NCBI RefSeq assembly: GCF_900497805.2
Contig: NW_020948983.1
Span: 18,715,029 to 18,779,028, forward strand
Direction: 5' to 3'
From: Vombatus ursinus
Lineage: Eukaryota > Chordata > Mammalia > Diprotodontia > Vombatidae
DNA: 64,000 nt
In this document: piece after piece, positions 1 to 10,645 of the stretch
How the letters are laid out: every line of letters starts with the position of its first letter
How positions within the stretch are numbered: position 1 is the stretch's first letter
The notes under the pieces: generated by a model
What the model saw: only the letters and a program-made list of their open reading frames with translations
Database searches by the model: none
What the model was told of the DNA's origin: nothing
Position numbers and translations under genes: made by a program

Positions 1-135
1 AAGCACTTTCCCTACAACCCTATGATGTAGTAAGTACAAGTAATGTTTTTTACAATAGAAGAACTGAAGCTCAAAAAAGTTGTTTAACTTGCCCCCATGG
101 CCCCAAGTCAAAGGCAAAACATAAACCTAGATCAT
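1..135 (-). repeat. Degenerate MIR relic in NOLC1 intron 1
   Basis: The order of landmarks matches an antisense MIR: AAGCACTTTCC, ACAACCCTATGATGTAGTAAG, a weak match to the GAGGAAACTGAGG block, then TTAACTTGCCC. It is old and truncated by the window edge. Confidence 0.5.
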
Positions 136-900
136 GTGACTCAAAAATCAGCATTCTTCTATTCTAAAATTTGGGCTTGCAAATCAAAAGCAATTATTAT
201 AAAGCACTGATTTCTATAACTCTTACTATAAACTTTAAGCCTAGTCCACTGGAACAAAAAATATTCATTTTTTCTTCTTGCTGAGGGATGGAGGGTGAAT
301 ACAGTGGGAGAGAGAGAGAATACAGTGATAGGTGCTTGGCAGAGTCAAATAATTCAAGTACACTGAAAAGACTACTCGAGTATAAAGTGGAAGACTCACT
401 ACTCAGAATGCTATATCAATGTGGGTGAAAAATCAACCTAAAGTATTTATTACACACTGTGTGCCAGACAGGGCAGGTGCTGGGGACAGAGACAAAAATG
501 GAACAGCCTCTGACTTCACGAAAGTACAGACTAAGTGGTTAAGAGCCTTAACTCACTGCAGTGGAAGTGGAAAGGTGCCCGATACAAAAGACCTAACTGA
601 TAAAAACATTAACCAGATTCAGCCAGACACGTCCCTGTTAGTTCTCCCTCTAGAATCATACAGATCTGGTTATTCTTAACCAACACTCCTTGGGTTTCAC
701 TGTTCAATTAACCTCAAATCTGGCCAGCTATTACCAAGCAGCCCACCTCTCCTCCCACATCCACAAAACTAAGACACACATTTACCAGTCCTACAGCCTT
801 GCCTCGATTTACCAGGTGAGGTCTCTGTGTCCACGAGTGTGGGAATTTACCACGAAATACTAAAGCTAGGGCCCAAGGATCGCCCTACCTAAGCACCCAC
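136..900. other. NOLC1 intron 1, no recognised element
   Basis: Intronic sequence with no splice-consistent exon, RNA gene or repeat that I recognise. A short open frame at 419-679 has no familiar protein signature and no splice support. Confidence 0.5.
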
Positions 901-1520
901 TTTCCCGGCGCCCAGGAGGGCCCCCTCACCCCTAGGCCCAGGAGGAACCACGTGCTTTCCTCTCCCCTCGCCAGGTGGTAAGATTGCCCTTTTGCCCGCG
1001 CGCGTGGGGACTCACGGTTCCCGTAGCCTTAGCAAACTTGCTTGCAGCCTCTGGAAACTGATTGTCGCGCAGGAAACCGAGCACGAGAGGGAACAAGTCG
1101 CTGGGCACCACGCGTAACACCTCTTGCTCCGCCATCCTCCAGGTTCAAATGCGTCACTGCCGCGACTTAGGGCTAGACGTCGCACATAATGAGGTCACTC
1201 CGGCATGGCGAGGGTGAAGGGAACCGGGTGTTGCGTCACCGCCCAAGCGCCGGAAAAGGCGGGGACTCAGACCTGCCCGCCCACTCCAAAAACCCTTCCT
1301 TTACCTTTTTCCCACCACCCTTGGTCCCAACGCAGACATCTTGGTAAAGAAAAAGGCCGGTCGAACCACTCAGCTTGTCTCGTCTCGTTGGTAAGGGCGG
1401 GGCAGTGGCGTCATCGCTCCGCCCACTTCCTGACGCATTGGCGGGAAAGCTCGACTCTGGCCTCGGCCGCCACCTTGTCGGGGCTGGGGCGGGCGGGCCT
1501 CCAGCTAACTACTTTAGCTC
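900..1520. promoter_or_regulatory. CpG-island promoter of NOLC1 with CREB/ATF-type sites
   Basis: This stretch is GC- and CpG-rich around the NOLC1 first exon. Upstream of the start codon lie several TGACG-type elements: GCGTCAC (about 1151), GACGTC (1176-1181), TTGCGTCAC (about 1231), GCGTCAT (about 1409) and TGACGCA (about 1431). A CACGTG E-box lies in early intron 1 (949-954). NOLC1 is a known growth- and MYC-responsive gene, so both site types are plausible. No TATA box is evident. The transcription start is inferred to lie between about 1136 and 1250. Confidence 0.7.
1016..1135 (-). CDS. NOLC1: NOLC1 (Nopp140) first coding exon; gene continues off the left edge
   Basis: NOLC1 is a nucleolar and Cajal-body phosphoprotein that chaperones snoRNPs and links the nucleolus to RNA polymerase I. 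Only the first 40 codons are here. They read MAEQEVLRVVPSDLFPLVLG and then FLRDNQFPEAASKFAKATGT, closely matching the human N-terminus as I remember it. This is the LisH-type helical dimerisation segment (about residues 10-40). The exon ends in phase 0 at a GTGAGT donor. The start is the ATG at 1135, which sits in a GGATGGCGG context. The central acidic/serine repeats and the C-terminal SRP40 domain are outside the window. Positions 1-1015 are intron 1. Identification is firm; the rest of the gene cannot be judged. Confidence 0.95.
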
Positions 1521-1834
1521 TCCAGACCTGATTTTCCTCAGCTGCAAAATGAGAGGCTGGGACTTAAAAGACCTGGGGCTTCTTTCGGGGCAGCCTCCAC
1601 CCCTCCCACCCGGCGGCCTGGCCGCTGTCCTCCCCGCAGGTTCCTGCTCAATGACCCATCCCCAAATTGATGGGCGATATGTGTGCCAACGAGGGAAGAT
1701 TGCGAGCCCACCTGGGGTTCATGGGGATCCTGAGAAGAGTAGCAGTCCCCCACACCCACCTACAGCACCCATATGGGGATGGAGGTGGTGCTTCTTGAGA
1801 TGGGGGATCGTCTTCCCGCTTGCAATTGTATTCC

Positions 1835-1906
1835 CAGCTTCTAGCAAGGTGCCTGGCGCATAATAAGCGCTTAATAAATGCTAATTGACTGACTGGCTGG
1901 TCTTGA
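1835..1906 (+). repeat. L2 3'-end fragment
   Basis: Contains GTGCCTGGCGCATAATAAGC followed by GCTTAATAAATGCTAATTGA, the typical 3' terminus of L2. Confidence 0.7.
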
Positions 1907-1997
1907 GTTTCTTTCCAGCTCAGATATCCGTTGGTTCACAGAGCTTAAAAAAAAAATTTTTTTTTCAGTTCCAAATTACAAATTAAATTGAAAATAT

Positions 1998-2265
1998 ATA
2001 AAGTTATTCAAAACAAATAGCTAACATATAGCACTTACTATGTGTTAGGCACTCTGCTAAGTACTTTACAAAACATCTCATCTGAGCCTCATTACAACCC
2101 TGGGAAATAGGTACTATTATTATCTCCATTTTGAAGATGAGGAAATTGAGGCAAACATGTTAAGGAACTTGCCCGGGGTCACATAGTAGTATCTGATCCT
2201 GGATTTGAACTCAGGTTTTCCTACCTTTAGTCCCAGCACTCTTTTCCGTTCCATCAACTAGCTTC
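1998..2265 (-). repeat. MIR SINE (antisense) inside L1
   Basis: Shows the MIR landmarks in antisense: GCACTTACTATGTGTTAGGC, ACAACCCTGGGAAATAGGTA, GATGAGGAAATTGAGGC and ACTTGCCCGGGGTCACA. Confidence 0.85.
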
Positions 2266-3097
2266 TGGATTCTGAAGGTGGATAGCCTATTTCATCAAAA
2301 ATCCTTTGTAATTTTGGTTGCTCATTGTGTTCCTCAGAATTCCTAAGTCTTTCCAAGTTGATTATAATACTATTATTATTGCATAAATTTTTCTCCTGGT
2401 TCTGCTCACTTCACTTTCCATCAGTTCATGCAAGTCTCTAGTTTCTCTGAAACTATTCGCATCTTCATTTCTTACTGCACAAGAATATTCCATCACATTT
2501 ATATACCATAACTTGTTCAATCATTCCCCAATTGATAGGCATCCCCTCAGTTTCCATTTATTTGCCACCATAAAAAGAGCCGCTAAAAATATTTTTGTAC
2601 ATATGGGTCCTTTTCCTCTTTTTTTTTGATGCTGTGAGTCAAAAAGGTATAAATAGTTTAATAGCTTTTGGGGCATAGTTCCGAACTACCTTCCAGAAAG
2701 GTTAGATCAGTTCAGAGTACCATCAACCTAGACAATCTGAGGGGTGTGAGGTGAAACCTCAGAGTTCTTTTAATTTGCATTTCCCTAATTATTAGTGATT
2801 TAGAATATTTTTTCATGACTATTAATAGCTTCTATGTCTTCCTCTGAAAACTGCCTAGTTGTATCCTTTGACCATTTATCAATTCAGGAATGGCTCTTAT
2901 ACTCATAAATTTGAATCAGTTCCATATATATCTTAGAAATGAGACCTTTATCAAAGAAGCATGCTGAAAGATTTCTGTTTCCTGCTTCTCTTTTTTTTTT
3001 TGCTGCATTAGTTTTATTTGTGCAAAAACCTTCTAATTTTATATAATCAAAATTGTCCATTTTGCCTTCTGTCAATCTCTCTATTCCATTTGGTTAT

Positions 3098-4304
3098 CAA
3101 TTCTTCAATCAATAAATCAATATTTATTAAACATCTACTATGTGCCAGGCACTGTGCTAAGTGCTAAGGATACTAAAAGAGGCTCTCCTCCAGGAGCTTA
3201 CAATCTAATGGAGACAACATACAAACAAATATATATAAAAGCAAACTATATACAGGATAAATAAGAAATAATTAACAGAAGGAAGGCACTAGAATTAAGA
3301 GGCTTCCTGTAGAAGGTAGGATTTTAGTTGAGACTTAAATGAAGCCAGCAGTCAATAGTTGGAGTAGAGGAAGGAGAGTGTTCCAGGCACAAGGGAGAGT
3401 CAGAGAAAATGCTTGGAACCCGGAGATGGAGTGTCTTGTTTCTGCATCATTCAGGAGGCCAGTGTCACTGAATTGAAAAGTATGTGTCAGGAAATGAGGT
3501 GTAAGAAGACTAGAAAGGTAGGAGGGGGCTAGGTTGTGAAGGGCATTGAATTTTGTATTTTGTATTTGTTCCTGGAGACAATAGGGAGCCATTGGAGATT
3601 ACTGAGTAGGGGGCTGACATGATCAGACTTTGATTTTAGGAAAATCACTTTAGTGGTTGAATGGAGAATGGATTCGAGTGGTGAGAGACTTCCAACAGGC
3701 AGACCCACCAGCAGGCTATTGTGGTCATCCAAGGGTGAGGTTATCAGGGTCCACACCAGGGTGGTGACAGTGTCAGAGGAGAAAAGGGGGCATATACAAA
3801 ATAAGTTGCAAAAGTGAAATTGACAGGCCTTGGCAACTAATTGGATATGAGCAGGTGAGAGATAGTGAGGAATACAGGATGACTCCTAGGTTGTGAGCCT
3901 GAGGGACTGGGTGAATGGTGTTCCCCTCTATTCTAAAAGGGAAGTTGGGGAGGGAGGTTTAAGGGGAGAGATAACAAGTTGTGCTTTGGACATATTGAGT
4001 TTAAGATGTCTACTGACATCCAGTTTGAGATGTCAGAAAGACAACTGGAAATGGGAGATTGATTACAGGTCAGCAGAGAGTTTGGGGCAGGATAGGTAGA
4101 GGTGAGAATCAGCAGAGATGGTAATTAAATCTATGGGAACTAATGAGATCACCAAGTGAAGCTGTAAAGAGAGAAAAGAAAAGGGCATAGGATAGAACCC
4201 TGAGGGACACCTATAGTTGGGGGGTGTGATCTGGAGGAGGGTCTGGCAAAGGAGATAGGGAAGGAGCAGATACTAGGAAGAAAACCTGTCCACCAATGAC
4301 AGGT
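3098..4304 (-). mobile_element. L2 LINE 3' portion inserted in L1
   Basis: Read on the minus strand, this is the C-terminal part of the L2 ORF followed by the L2 3' UTR. The translation at 3756-3529 includes SLSPLESILHSTTKVIFLK and SDHVSPLLSNLQWLPI, and the next frame has NALHNLAPSYLSS, all typical of L2. The 3' end lies at about 3098-3130 (TTAATAAATATTGATTTATT in sense). The L1 sequence on both sides is collinear with the neighbouring L1 copy with only about 20 bases unaccounted for, so the L2 inserted into a pre-existing L1. Confidence 0.88.
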
Positions 4305-4573
4305 AACTTCTTCCATGCTCCAATAATTTGCTTATGATGTCACCATTTATGTCTAAATCATGTACCCATTTTAAGATTATCTTGGTAAATGGTGTGAGAT
4401 ACTGGTCTATACCTAGTTTCTGTCATACTACTTTCTAGCTTTCCGAACAACTTTTGTCAGTTCTTGCCCTAATAGCTGAGATCTTTGGGTTTATCAAATA
4501 TTAGACTTCTGTGCTCCTTTGCTTCTGTATATTAGGTACCTAATCTATTCCATTGAAACTGACCTCTCTATTT

Positions 4574-4813
4574 CTTGTTCAGGCATTTCAGTCACGTCCA
4601 ACTCTTTGTAACACCATTTTGGGTTTTCTTGGCAAAGATATTGAAGTGGCTTGCCATTTTCTTCCCCAGTTCACTTTACAGAAAAGGAAACTGAGGCAAA
4701 CAGGGTTAAGTGACTTGCCCAGGGTCACACAGCTATTACGTGTCTGAGGCTGGATTTGAACTCAAGATGAGTCCTCCTGACTTCAGGTCTGGCACTCTAT
4801 CTATTATGTCACC
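4574..4813 (-). mobile_element. Marsupial tRNA-derived SINE with RTE-like tail
   Basis: Antisense copy beginning TTGTTCAGGCATTTCAGTCA (its 3' tail) and running through CCCAGGGTCACACAGCTATT to the tRNA-like head. The 3' part, with the complement of GACGTGACTGAA, resembles the BovB/RTE 3' end, suggesting mobilisation by an RTE LINE. Confidence 0.85.
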
Positions 4814-5534
4814 AAATTGTTTTAGCAATTAGAGCTTTGTAGTATAGTTTGAAATTTGGTACTGCTGCCCCTCTCCCTCTTATTTTTTTTTTCATTAATT
4901 CCTTTGAGATCTTCAATGTTTTGTTCCTCTAGATGAATTTTGTTATTATTTTTCCTTATTCTATGAAATACCTCTGGTAGTGTGATTGGGATAGCACTGA
5001 GTAAGTAAAGTAATTTAGGTAATATTGTCATCTTTTTTTTTTGCCTATCCATGAGCAATTAATATTTCTCTAATGTGAAGTGTTTTGTAATTGTGTTCAT
5101 ATAGGGTTCCAGGGCGTGTCTTGGCAAGTAGACTCCCAAATATTTTATGCACTTATTTTGAGTGGAATTTCTCTATCTCTTCCTGTTGTATTTTGCTGGT
5201 TATGTAGAGAAATACAGATGATTTGTGCAGATTTATTTTATATGCTGCTTCTTTGCTGAAGTTATTTCAGTTAGTTTTTTAGTTGACTCTAGGCCATCTT
5301 ATCAGCTGCAAAAAGTGTTGTTTGATCTTTTCCTGGGCTTATTCCTTCTATTTCTTTTTCTTGTCAATGCTACAGCTGGCATTTTTAGTACAATATTGAA
5401 TAGTAATAGTGATGATGGACATCCTTGGTTCATCTCTGATCTTACTGGAAAGGTTTCTATCTTATTCGCTTTACAGATAATACTGACTTCTTAGTTTTAG
5501 ATAGATACCACTTATCATTTTAAGAAAGGCCCAT

Positions 5535-5682
5535 GGGGCAGCTAGGTGGCCTGGTGGATAGAGCACCAGCCCTGGAATCAGGAGGACCTGAGTTCAAATT
5601 CAGCCTCAGATACAGCACTTAGTAGCTGTGTGACCCTGGGTAAGTCATTTAACCCTAACTGCCTCGACAAAAAGAAAAAAAA
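5535..5682 (+). mobile_element. Marsupial tRNA-derived SINE (A-tailed type)
   Basis: Starts GGGGCAGCTAGGTGGC, continues GAGTTCAAATTCAGCCTCAG and TGTGTGACCCTGGGTAAGTC, and ends in an A-rich tail. It sits inside the L1. Confidence 0.92.
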
Positions 5683-6096
5683 GGCTACACTTATTCCTGT
5701 GCTTTTTAGTGTTTTTAACAGGAGTAGGTATTGTATTTTGTCCAAAGCTTTTTCTGCATCTATTAGAATGATTTTTGTTGGTTATGAATATGGTCAGTTA
5801 TGTTTACAGTTATCGTAACATCAAACCAGTTCTGTCTTTCTGGTAAAAATCTAGCTTGACTATAGTATATGATCTTTGTGGGACATGCTGTTATAGTCTC
5901 TTTGCTAATATTTTATTTAAAGTTTTGCAGGAATATTCATTAGGGAAAATGGTCTATAGTTTTCTGCTTTGGCTTTCCCTGGTTTAGGTATCAAGACCAT
6001 ATTTGTACCATGGAAGTAACTTGGTAGTACCCCTTCTTTACCTATTTTTTAAATATTTATTTATTTATTTTTGGTTACATTTTAAGTTCCAAACTG

Positions 6097-6130
6097 TTTC
6101 CCTCCCTCCCTCCCTCCCTCCCTCCCTCCC
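6097..6130. repeat. (CCCT)n microsatellite in L1 3' UTR
   Basis: Eight or more CCCT units in a row. This tract is a regular part of marsupial L1 3' ends and is G-rich on the L1 sense strand. Confidence 0.9.
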
Positions 6131-8110
6131 CACCCAGCACTAGAGAAGGCCACCATTTGACACAGACAGACACACACAGATATGTGTATGTCTATGTATA
6201 TATACATACATACATACACAAATATAAAAACCATACGATGCATACTTCTGTTTATCAGTTTTTCCTCTGGAGGTGGATAGAGTATCTTCCTTCATAGGTC
6301 CTTTGAAGTTAATCTGAATATTTATAATACCCAGAATAACTTAGTCATTCACAGTTGTTCTTCGAACAATATTGCTGTTACTGTATACAATGTTCCCTTG
6401 GTTTTGCTCATTTCACTCATTATTTCATGCAAGTCTTTTCATGTTTTTTCTAAAATCAACCAACTCATTTCTTACAGCACAGTAGTATTCCATCACAGTC
6501 ATATACCACAGCTTATATAGCCATTCCCCAACTGATGGGCATCTCCTCACTTTCCAGTTCTTTGGCACCACAAAGAGAGTTTCTATAAATATTTCAGAAC
6601 ACAAAGGTTCTTTTCCTTTTTCCCTGATCACCTTGGGAAAGACCTAATAGTGGTATTGCTGGGTCAAAAGTATAGTTTTATAACTCTTTGAGCATAATTC
6701 CAGATTGCTCTCCAATGTATCAGTTCATAATTCCACCAACAGTATAGTAGTGTCCCAATTTTTCCACATCCCCTCCAACATTTGTCATTTTTTCCCCTTC
6801 TATCTTTTTAGCTAATCTGATAGATATGAGATTATAGCTCAAAGTTGTTTTAATTTGCATTTCTCTAACCAATAATGATTTAGAGCATTTTTTCATGACT
6901 ATATATAGTTATGATTTCTTCATCGAAAAACTGCTTGTTCATATCCTTTGACCATTTATCAATTGGGGAATGACTCATAGTCTTATACATTTGACAAAGT
7001 TCTCTATATATTTGAGATTTGAGATCTTTATCTGCGAAACTGTCTATAAAAATTTTTCCCCAATCTTCTGCTTTCCTTCTAATCTTGGCTACATTGGTTT
7101 TGTTTGTATAAAACATTTTTAATTTAATGTAATCAAAATTATCCATTTTACATCTTACAATGCTCTCTCTCTTATTTACTCATAAGTCCTTCTCCTATCC
7201 ATTAGTCATGTTCCATGTTCTCCTAATTTTCTTAAAATATCTCCCTTTATATCTAGGTCACATATCCATTTTGATCTTATCTTGCTAAATGGTGTAAGAT
7301 ATTGGTCTATACGCAACTTCTGCCAGGCTGCTTTCCAGTTTTCCCAACAATTTTTACCAAATAGTGAATTCTTATCCCAAAAGCTTAAATCTTTACATTT
7401 GTCAAACACAAGGTTACTATAATCATTTATTACTGTATATTGTATGTCAACTCTGTTCCACTGATCCACCTTTCCATTTCTTAGCTAATACCTGATAGTT
7501 CTGATAATTACTACCTCATAATATAGTTTAAGATCTGGTAATGCTAAACCTCCTTCCCTTACATTTTTTCATTATTTCTTTTGATTTTCTTCCTAATGAA
7601 TTTTATTATTTTTCCTAACTCAATAAAATAATTTTCTGGTGACTTAATTGGGAAGGCATTGAATAAGATTAGTTTGAGTAGAATTGTCATTTTTGTTATA
7701 TTTGCTCTGTCTACCCACGAACAATTAATATTTCTCCAATTATTTAAATCTGACTTTATTTGTATAAAGTGTTTTATAATCATGTCCATGTTAAGTTCCT
7801 GGGTTTATCTTGGCAGATATACTCCCAGGTATTTTATACTCTCTAGTTATTTTAAATGGAGTATTGCTTACCATCTCTTCTTGCACGGTTTTTTGGTGAA
7901 TATACAGAAATGCTGTTGATTTATGTGGGTTAATTTTATATGCTGCTACTTTGCTAAAATTATTAATTATTGCAACTAACTTTTTAGTTGAGTCTCTAGG
8001 ATTTTCCAAGCATGTCATATTATATACAAAGAAATAGTTTTATTACCTTATTGCCCATTCTGATTCCTGCAATTTCTTTTTCTTCTCTCATTGCTATGGC
8101 TAGCATTTCT

Positions 8111-8260
8111 TTTCTTTTTTTTTAAATGAGGCAATTGGGAGTAAGTGACTGGCCTAGAGTCACACAGCTAGTGAGTGTTATGTGTCTGAGACCAGATTTG
8201 AACTCAGGTCCTCCTGACTCCAGGGCCAGTGCACTATCCACTGCACCACCTAGCTGCCCC
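8111..8260 (-). mobile_element. Marsupial tRNA-derived SINE nested in L1, with target-site duplication
   Basis: Antisense SINE ending CACCTAGCTGCCCC at 8260. GCTAGCATTTCT occurs at 8099-8110 and again at 8305-8316, giving a 12-bp target-site duplication. Another 44 bases (8261-8304) lie between the SINE 5' end and the right-hand duplication. Confidence 0.9.
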
Positions 8261-9574
8261 TAAGAATTTAACATTTTCAACTCTGGGTATTTTTTGTTTT
8301 ATTTGCTAGCATTTCTAATACAATATTGAATAATACTGGTGATGATGGGCATCCTTGTTTCACTCCTGATCTTACTGGGAAGGCTATTAGATTATCCCCC
8401 TTATAAATAATGCTTGCTGATGATTTTAGGTAGATGCTTCTTATCATTTTAAGGAAAAATCCATTTATACCTATGCTCTCAAGTGTTTTTAATAGGAATG
8501 AGTGTTATATTTTGTCAAAAACTTTTTCTTCATCTATTGATATAATCACATGATTTTTGTTACTTTTGTTATTTTACAAAATCAACTGTTAATAGTTTTC
8601 CTTATGTTAAACCACCCCTGCATTCCTGGAATAAATCCTACTTGGTCACAATGTATAATCTTTATGATACATTGTTGCAGTCTCCTAGCTAGTATTTTAC
8701 TTATCATTTTTGCATCCATATTAATGAAATTGGTTTATAATTTTCTTCCTGTTTTTGTTCTCATCAGCACATTTGTTTCATAAAAGTAGTTTGGTAGGAC
8801 CCCTTCTTTGCCTGTTATTCTAAATAGTTTATTTACCTTTTTTTTTCTAAACAGTTTATATAGTACTGGAATTAATTCTTTAAATGTCTGATAGAATTAC
8901 CTTGTAAATCTATCTGGTCCTGTCTGGGTTTTTTTCCCCCCTTTGGAATTTAATTTATGTCATGTTCAATTTTTTTCTATAATAAGATTAAGTATTTTAC
9001 TTCCTGTTCTGTGAATCTGAACAATTTATATTTTATAAATATTCAGCCATTTCATTTAGATCATCAGTTTTATTGCCATATAGCTGGGTAAAATAGCTCA
9101 TAGTTGCTTTTATTCCTTTTTTGATTGTGAATTCATCTTTTTTTTTTTGATACTGGGAATTTGATTTTTTTTTTAATAGTGGCATGTTTTTAAATTCTCA
9201 TGATTTTGTTAGCTCAAATTTTTTTTTAACTTTCAATTTTGTTAATCTCTCCTTTGATTTTAAGGATTTCTATTTTATTACTTAATAGGAGGTTTTTAAA
9301 TCATTGGTTTTTTTTTTTTTTTTTAGTGGCACACCCAATTCATTGATCTGCTCTTTCTTAATGAAGAAAGCATTTAGAGATATAAATTTTCCCTTAAGAA
9401 CTGCTCTGGCTGCATCCTACAAATTCTGGTATGTTATCTCATTGCATTCCTTATCTTTAATGAAATTACTGTTTCTATATCCTTGAGAATTAAGTTATTT
9501 AGTTTCCACTTAATTTTTAATGTTTGCTTCAAACGCCCTTTGAGTTCACTGGTTTTAAAGTTAACAATTTGAGT

Positions 9575-9830
9575 TGTGTGTAAAATAGGTTTGAGGTTTG
9601 TAAAAAGCATCAGTCATTGTTTTGATCTTCACAGAACTGCCTGCCCTTCCCACCCTTCCACCCCCATGCTAACAGGTATAACTCTCATTTTCCAGATGAG
9701 GAAATAGAACCAAAATAAGTTAAGTGATTTAACCTGCCCAGGACCACATCACTATAGTAAAGAATGTTTGAGGCAGGATTCAGAACCTGATTTCAAATCC
9801 AAGGCTTTATAGAATATGAAGTACAGAAAA
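9575..9830 (-). repeat. MIR relic (antisense)
   Basis: Contains TTTTCCAGATGAGGAAATAG, AACCTGCCCAGGACCACATC and GAGGCAGGATTCAGAACCTG in MIR order. Confidence 0.7.
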
Positions 9831-10234
9831 ATACCACCCCAACTCCTCTCTTAGGTAGAACACTACCCCAAGAAACTGGGGACTTACTTCCTAGCATGGG
9901 ATCATATCTCAAAAGAGGGGAACTATGTTATCCTCAAGCTCTCAAAAGATTTGAGAATAACAACCCTCCACTCCCCAAACTGGTCTCATTCACCTGGTCA
10001 ATCCTTAGAAGCTTATTATCGACAGCCAAAAATGCCTACTCAGACTTGTTTCCACAAGGGCAGGCAGTAGTGGGAGCCATGTACCCAACAAAAACAGGCC
10101 AGACCCATTGCCAATGGTAAGCTAAAAATACCCCTTAAACCCTGGAGAAAGGGGCCTCAGATTCAGAAGCATGATCAGGTAAGATAAAAAAGAACCCAAG
10201 ATCTTTGGAGATGGAAATATATAGCAACACAATA

Positions 10235-10541
10235 GATTTTCCTTTTTTTGTTTATTGATCTGCATAGTGATTTAGACCTTCCCCAAATGAGCAGCCCATG
10301 CAGTAGGCATCACCCACTTCACAAGGAATGCAAATTTTGTTAAATACTTTTTATAAAAACAAAACTTTTTTTTTTTTAGAAAAATCTCATTTTACTTTTT
10401 TTTAATTTCACTTATTTTTCCATTTTCTTTATAAAACAGCCATCTCACTAGCAGCTCTTCCCTCCTCATCCAGAAGCAAAGATTGCTCCAGGGGGGCGAG
10501 GGGGAGGGACCTCTGGAGGGACAGGGGCTGGAGGCCCAGGG
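10235..10541 (-). terminator. PPRC1: PPRC1 3' UTR and probable polyadenylation signal
   Basis: About 300 nt of 3' UTR lead to AATAAA on the minus strand (10256-10251), the first good signal after the stop. The 3' end of the UTR is inferred. Several T-runs near 10365 and 10400 (A-runs in the mRNA) precede it. Confidence 0.6.
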
Positions 10542-10645
10542 TTACCTCCGAAGGTTCTTCTGGGCCTGTTTTAGTAATGTGTCAAAGTCGACTGAATCAA
10601 ATTTGCTCTTCACGGGGGCAGGGTCAAACTCCTCCCAGTTGGAGT
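10542..10645 (-). CDS. PPRC1: PPRC1 exon 14, C-terminus and stop
   Basis: 104 nt including TAA at 10544-10542. Encodes DSNWEEFDPAPVKSKFDSVD and then FDTLLKQAQKNLRR, the conserved PRC C-terminus. Confidence 0.95.

Larger units (their letters stand above)
1945..6045 (-). mobile_element. L1 LINE (3' UTR and ORF2 part), interrupted by MIR, L2 and two SINEs
   Basis: The antisense strand reads as the marsupial L1 3' UTR and the C-terminal and RT half of ORF2. It runs collinear with the second copy at 6046-9545; for example the block at 2820-3090 matches 6890-7150, and the block at 4305-4550 matches 7200-7480. The frame is broken many times. It is split by a MIR (about 1998-2265), an L2 (3098-4304), a SINE (4574-4813) and a SINE (5535-5682). 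The right edge meets the 3' end of the next L1 at about 6045. Confidence 0.85.
6046..9545 (-). mobile_element. L1 LINE, 3' UTR plus most of ORF2, decayed
   Basis: The 3' end is at 6046 (TTATTTATTTATTTTTGG and a CCCT-rich tract at 6100-6130). ORF2 then reads leftwards: the fragment at 7469-7206 carries VINDYSNLVFDK, and 8018-7791 carries [20 protein letters not shown], both standard L1 ORF2 motifs. It reaches endonuclease/early RT sequence near 9500. No full frame survives. A SINE is nested at 8111-8260. The element is 5'-truncated at about 9545. Confidence 0.88.

Noticed and set aside
1205-1863. Open frames on the plus strand opposite the NOLC1 promoter
   Set aside because: CpG-island chance frames. 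A divergent transcript is possible but nothing in the sequence shows a coding gene.
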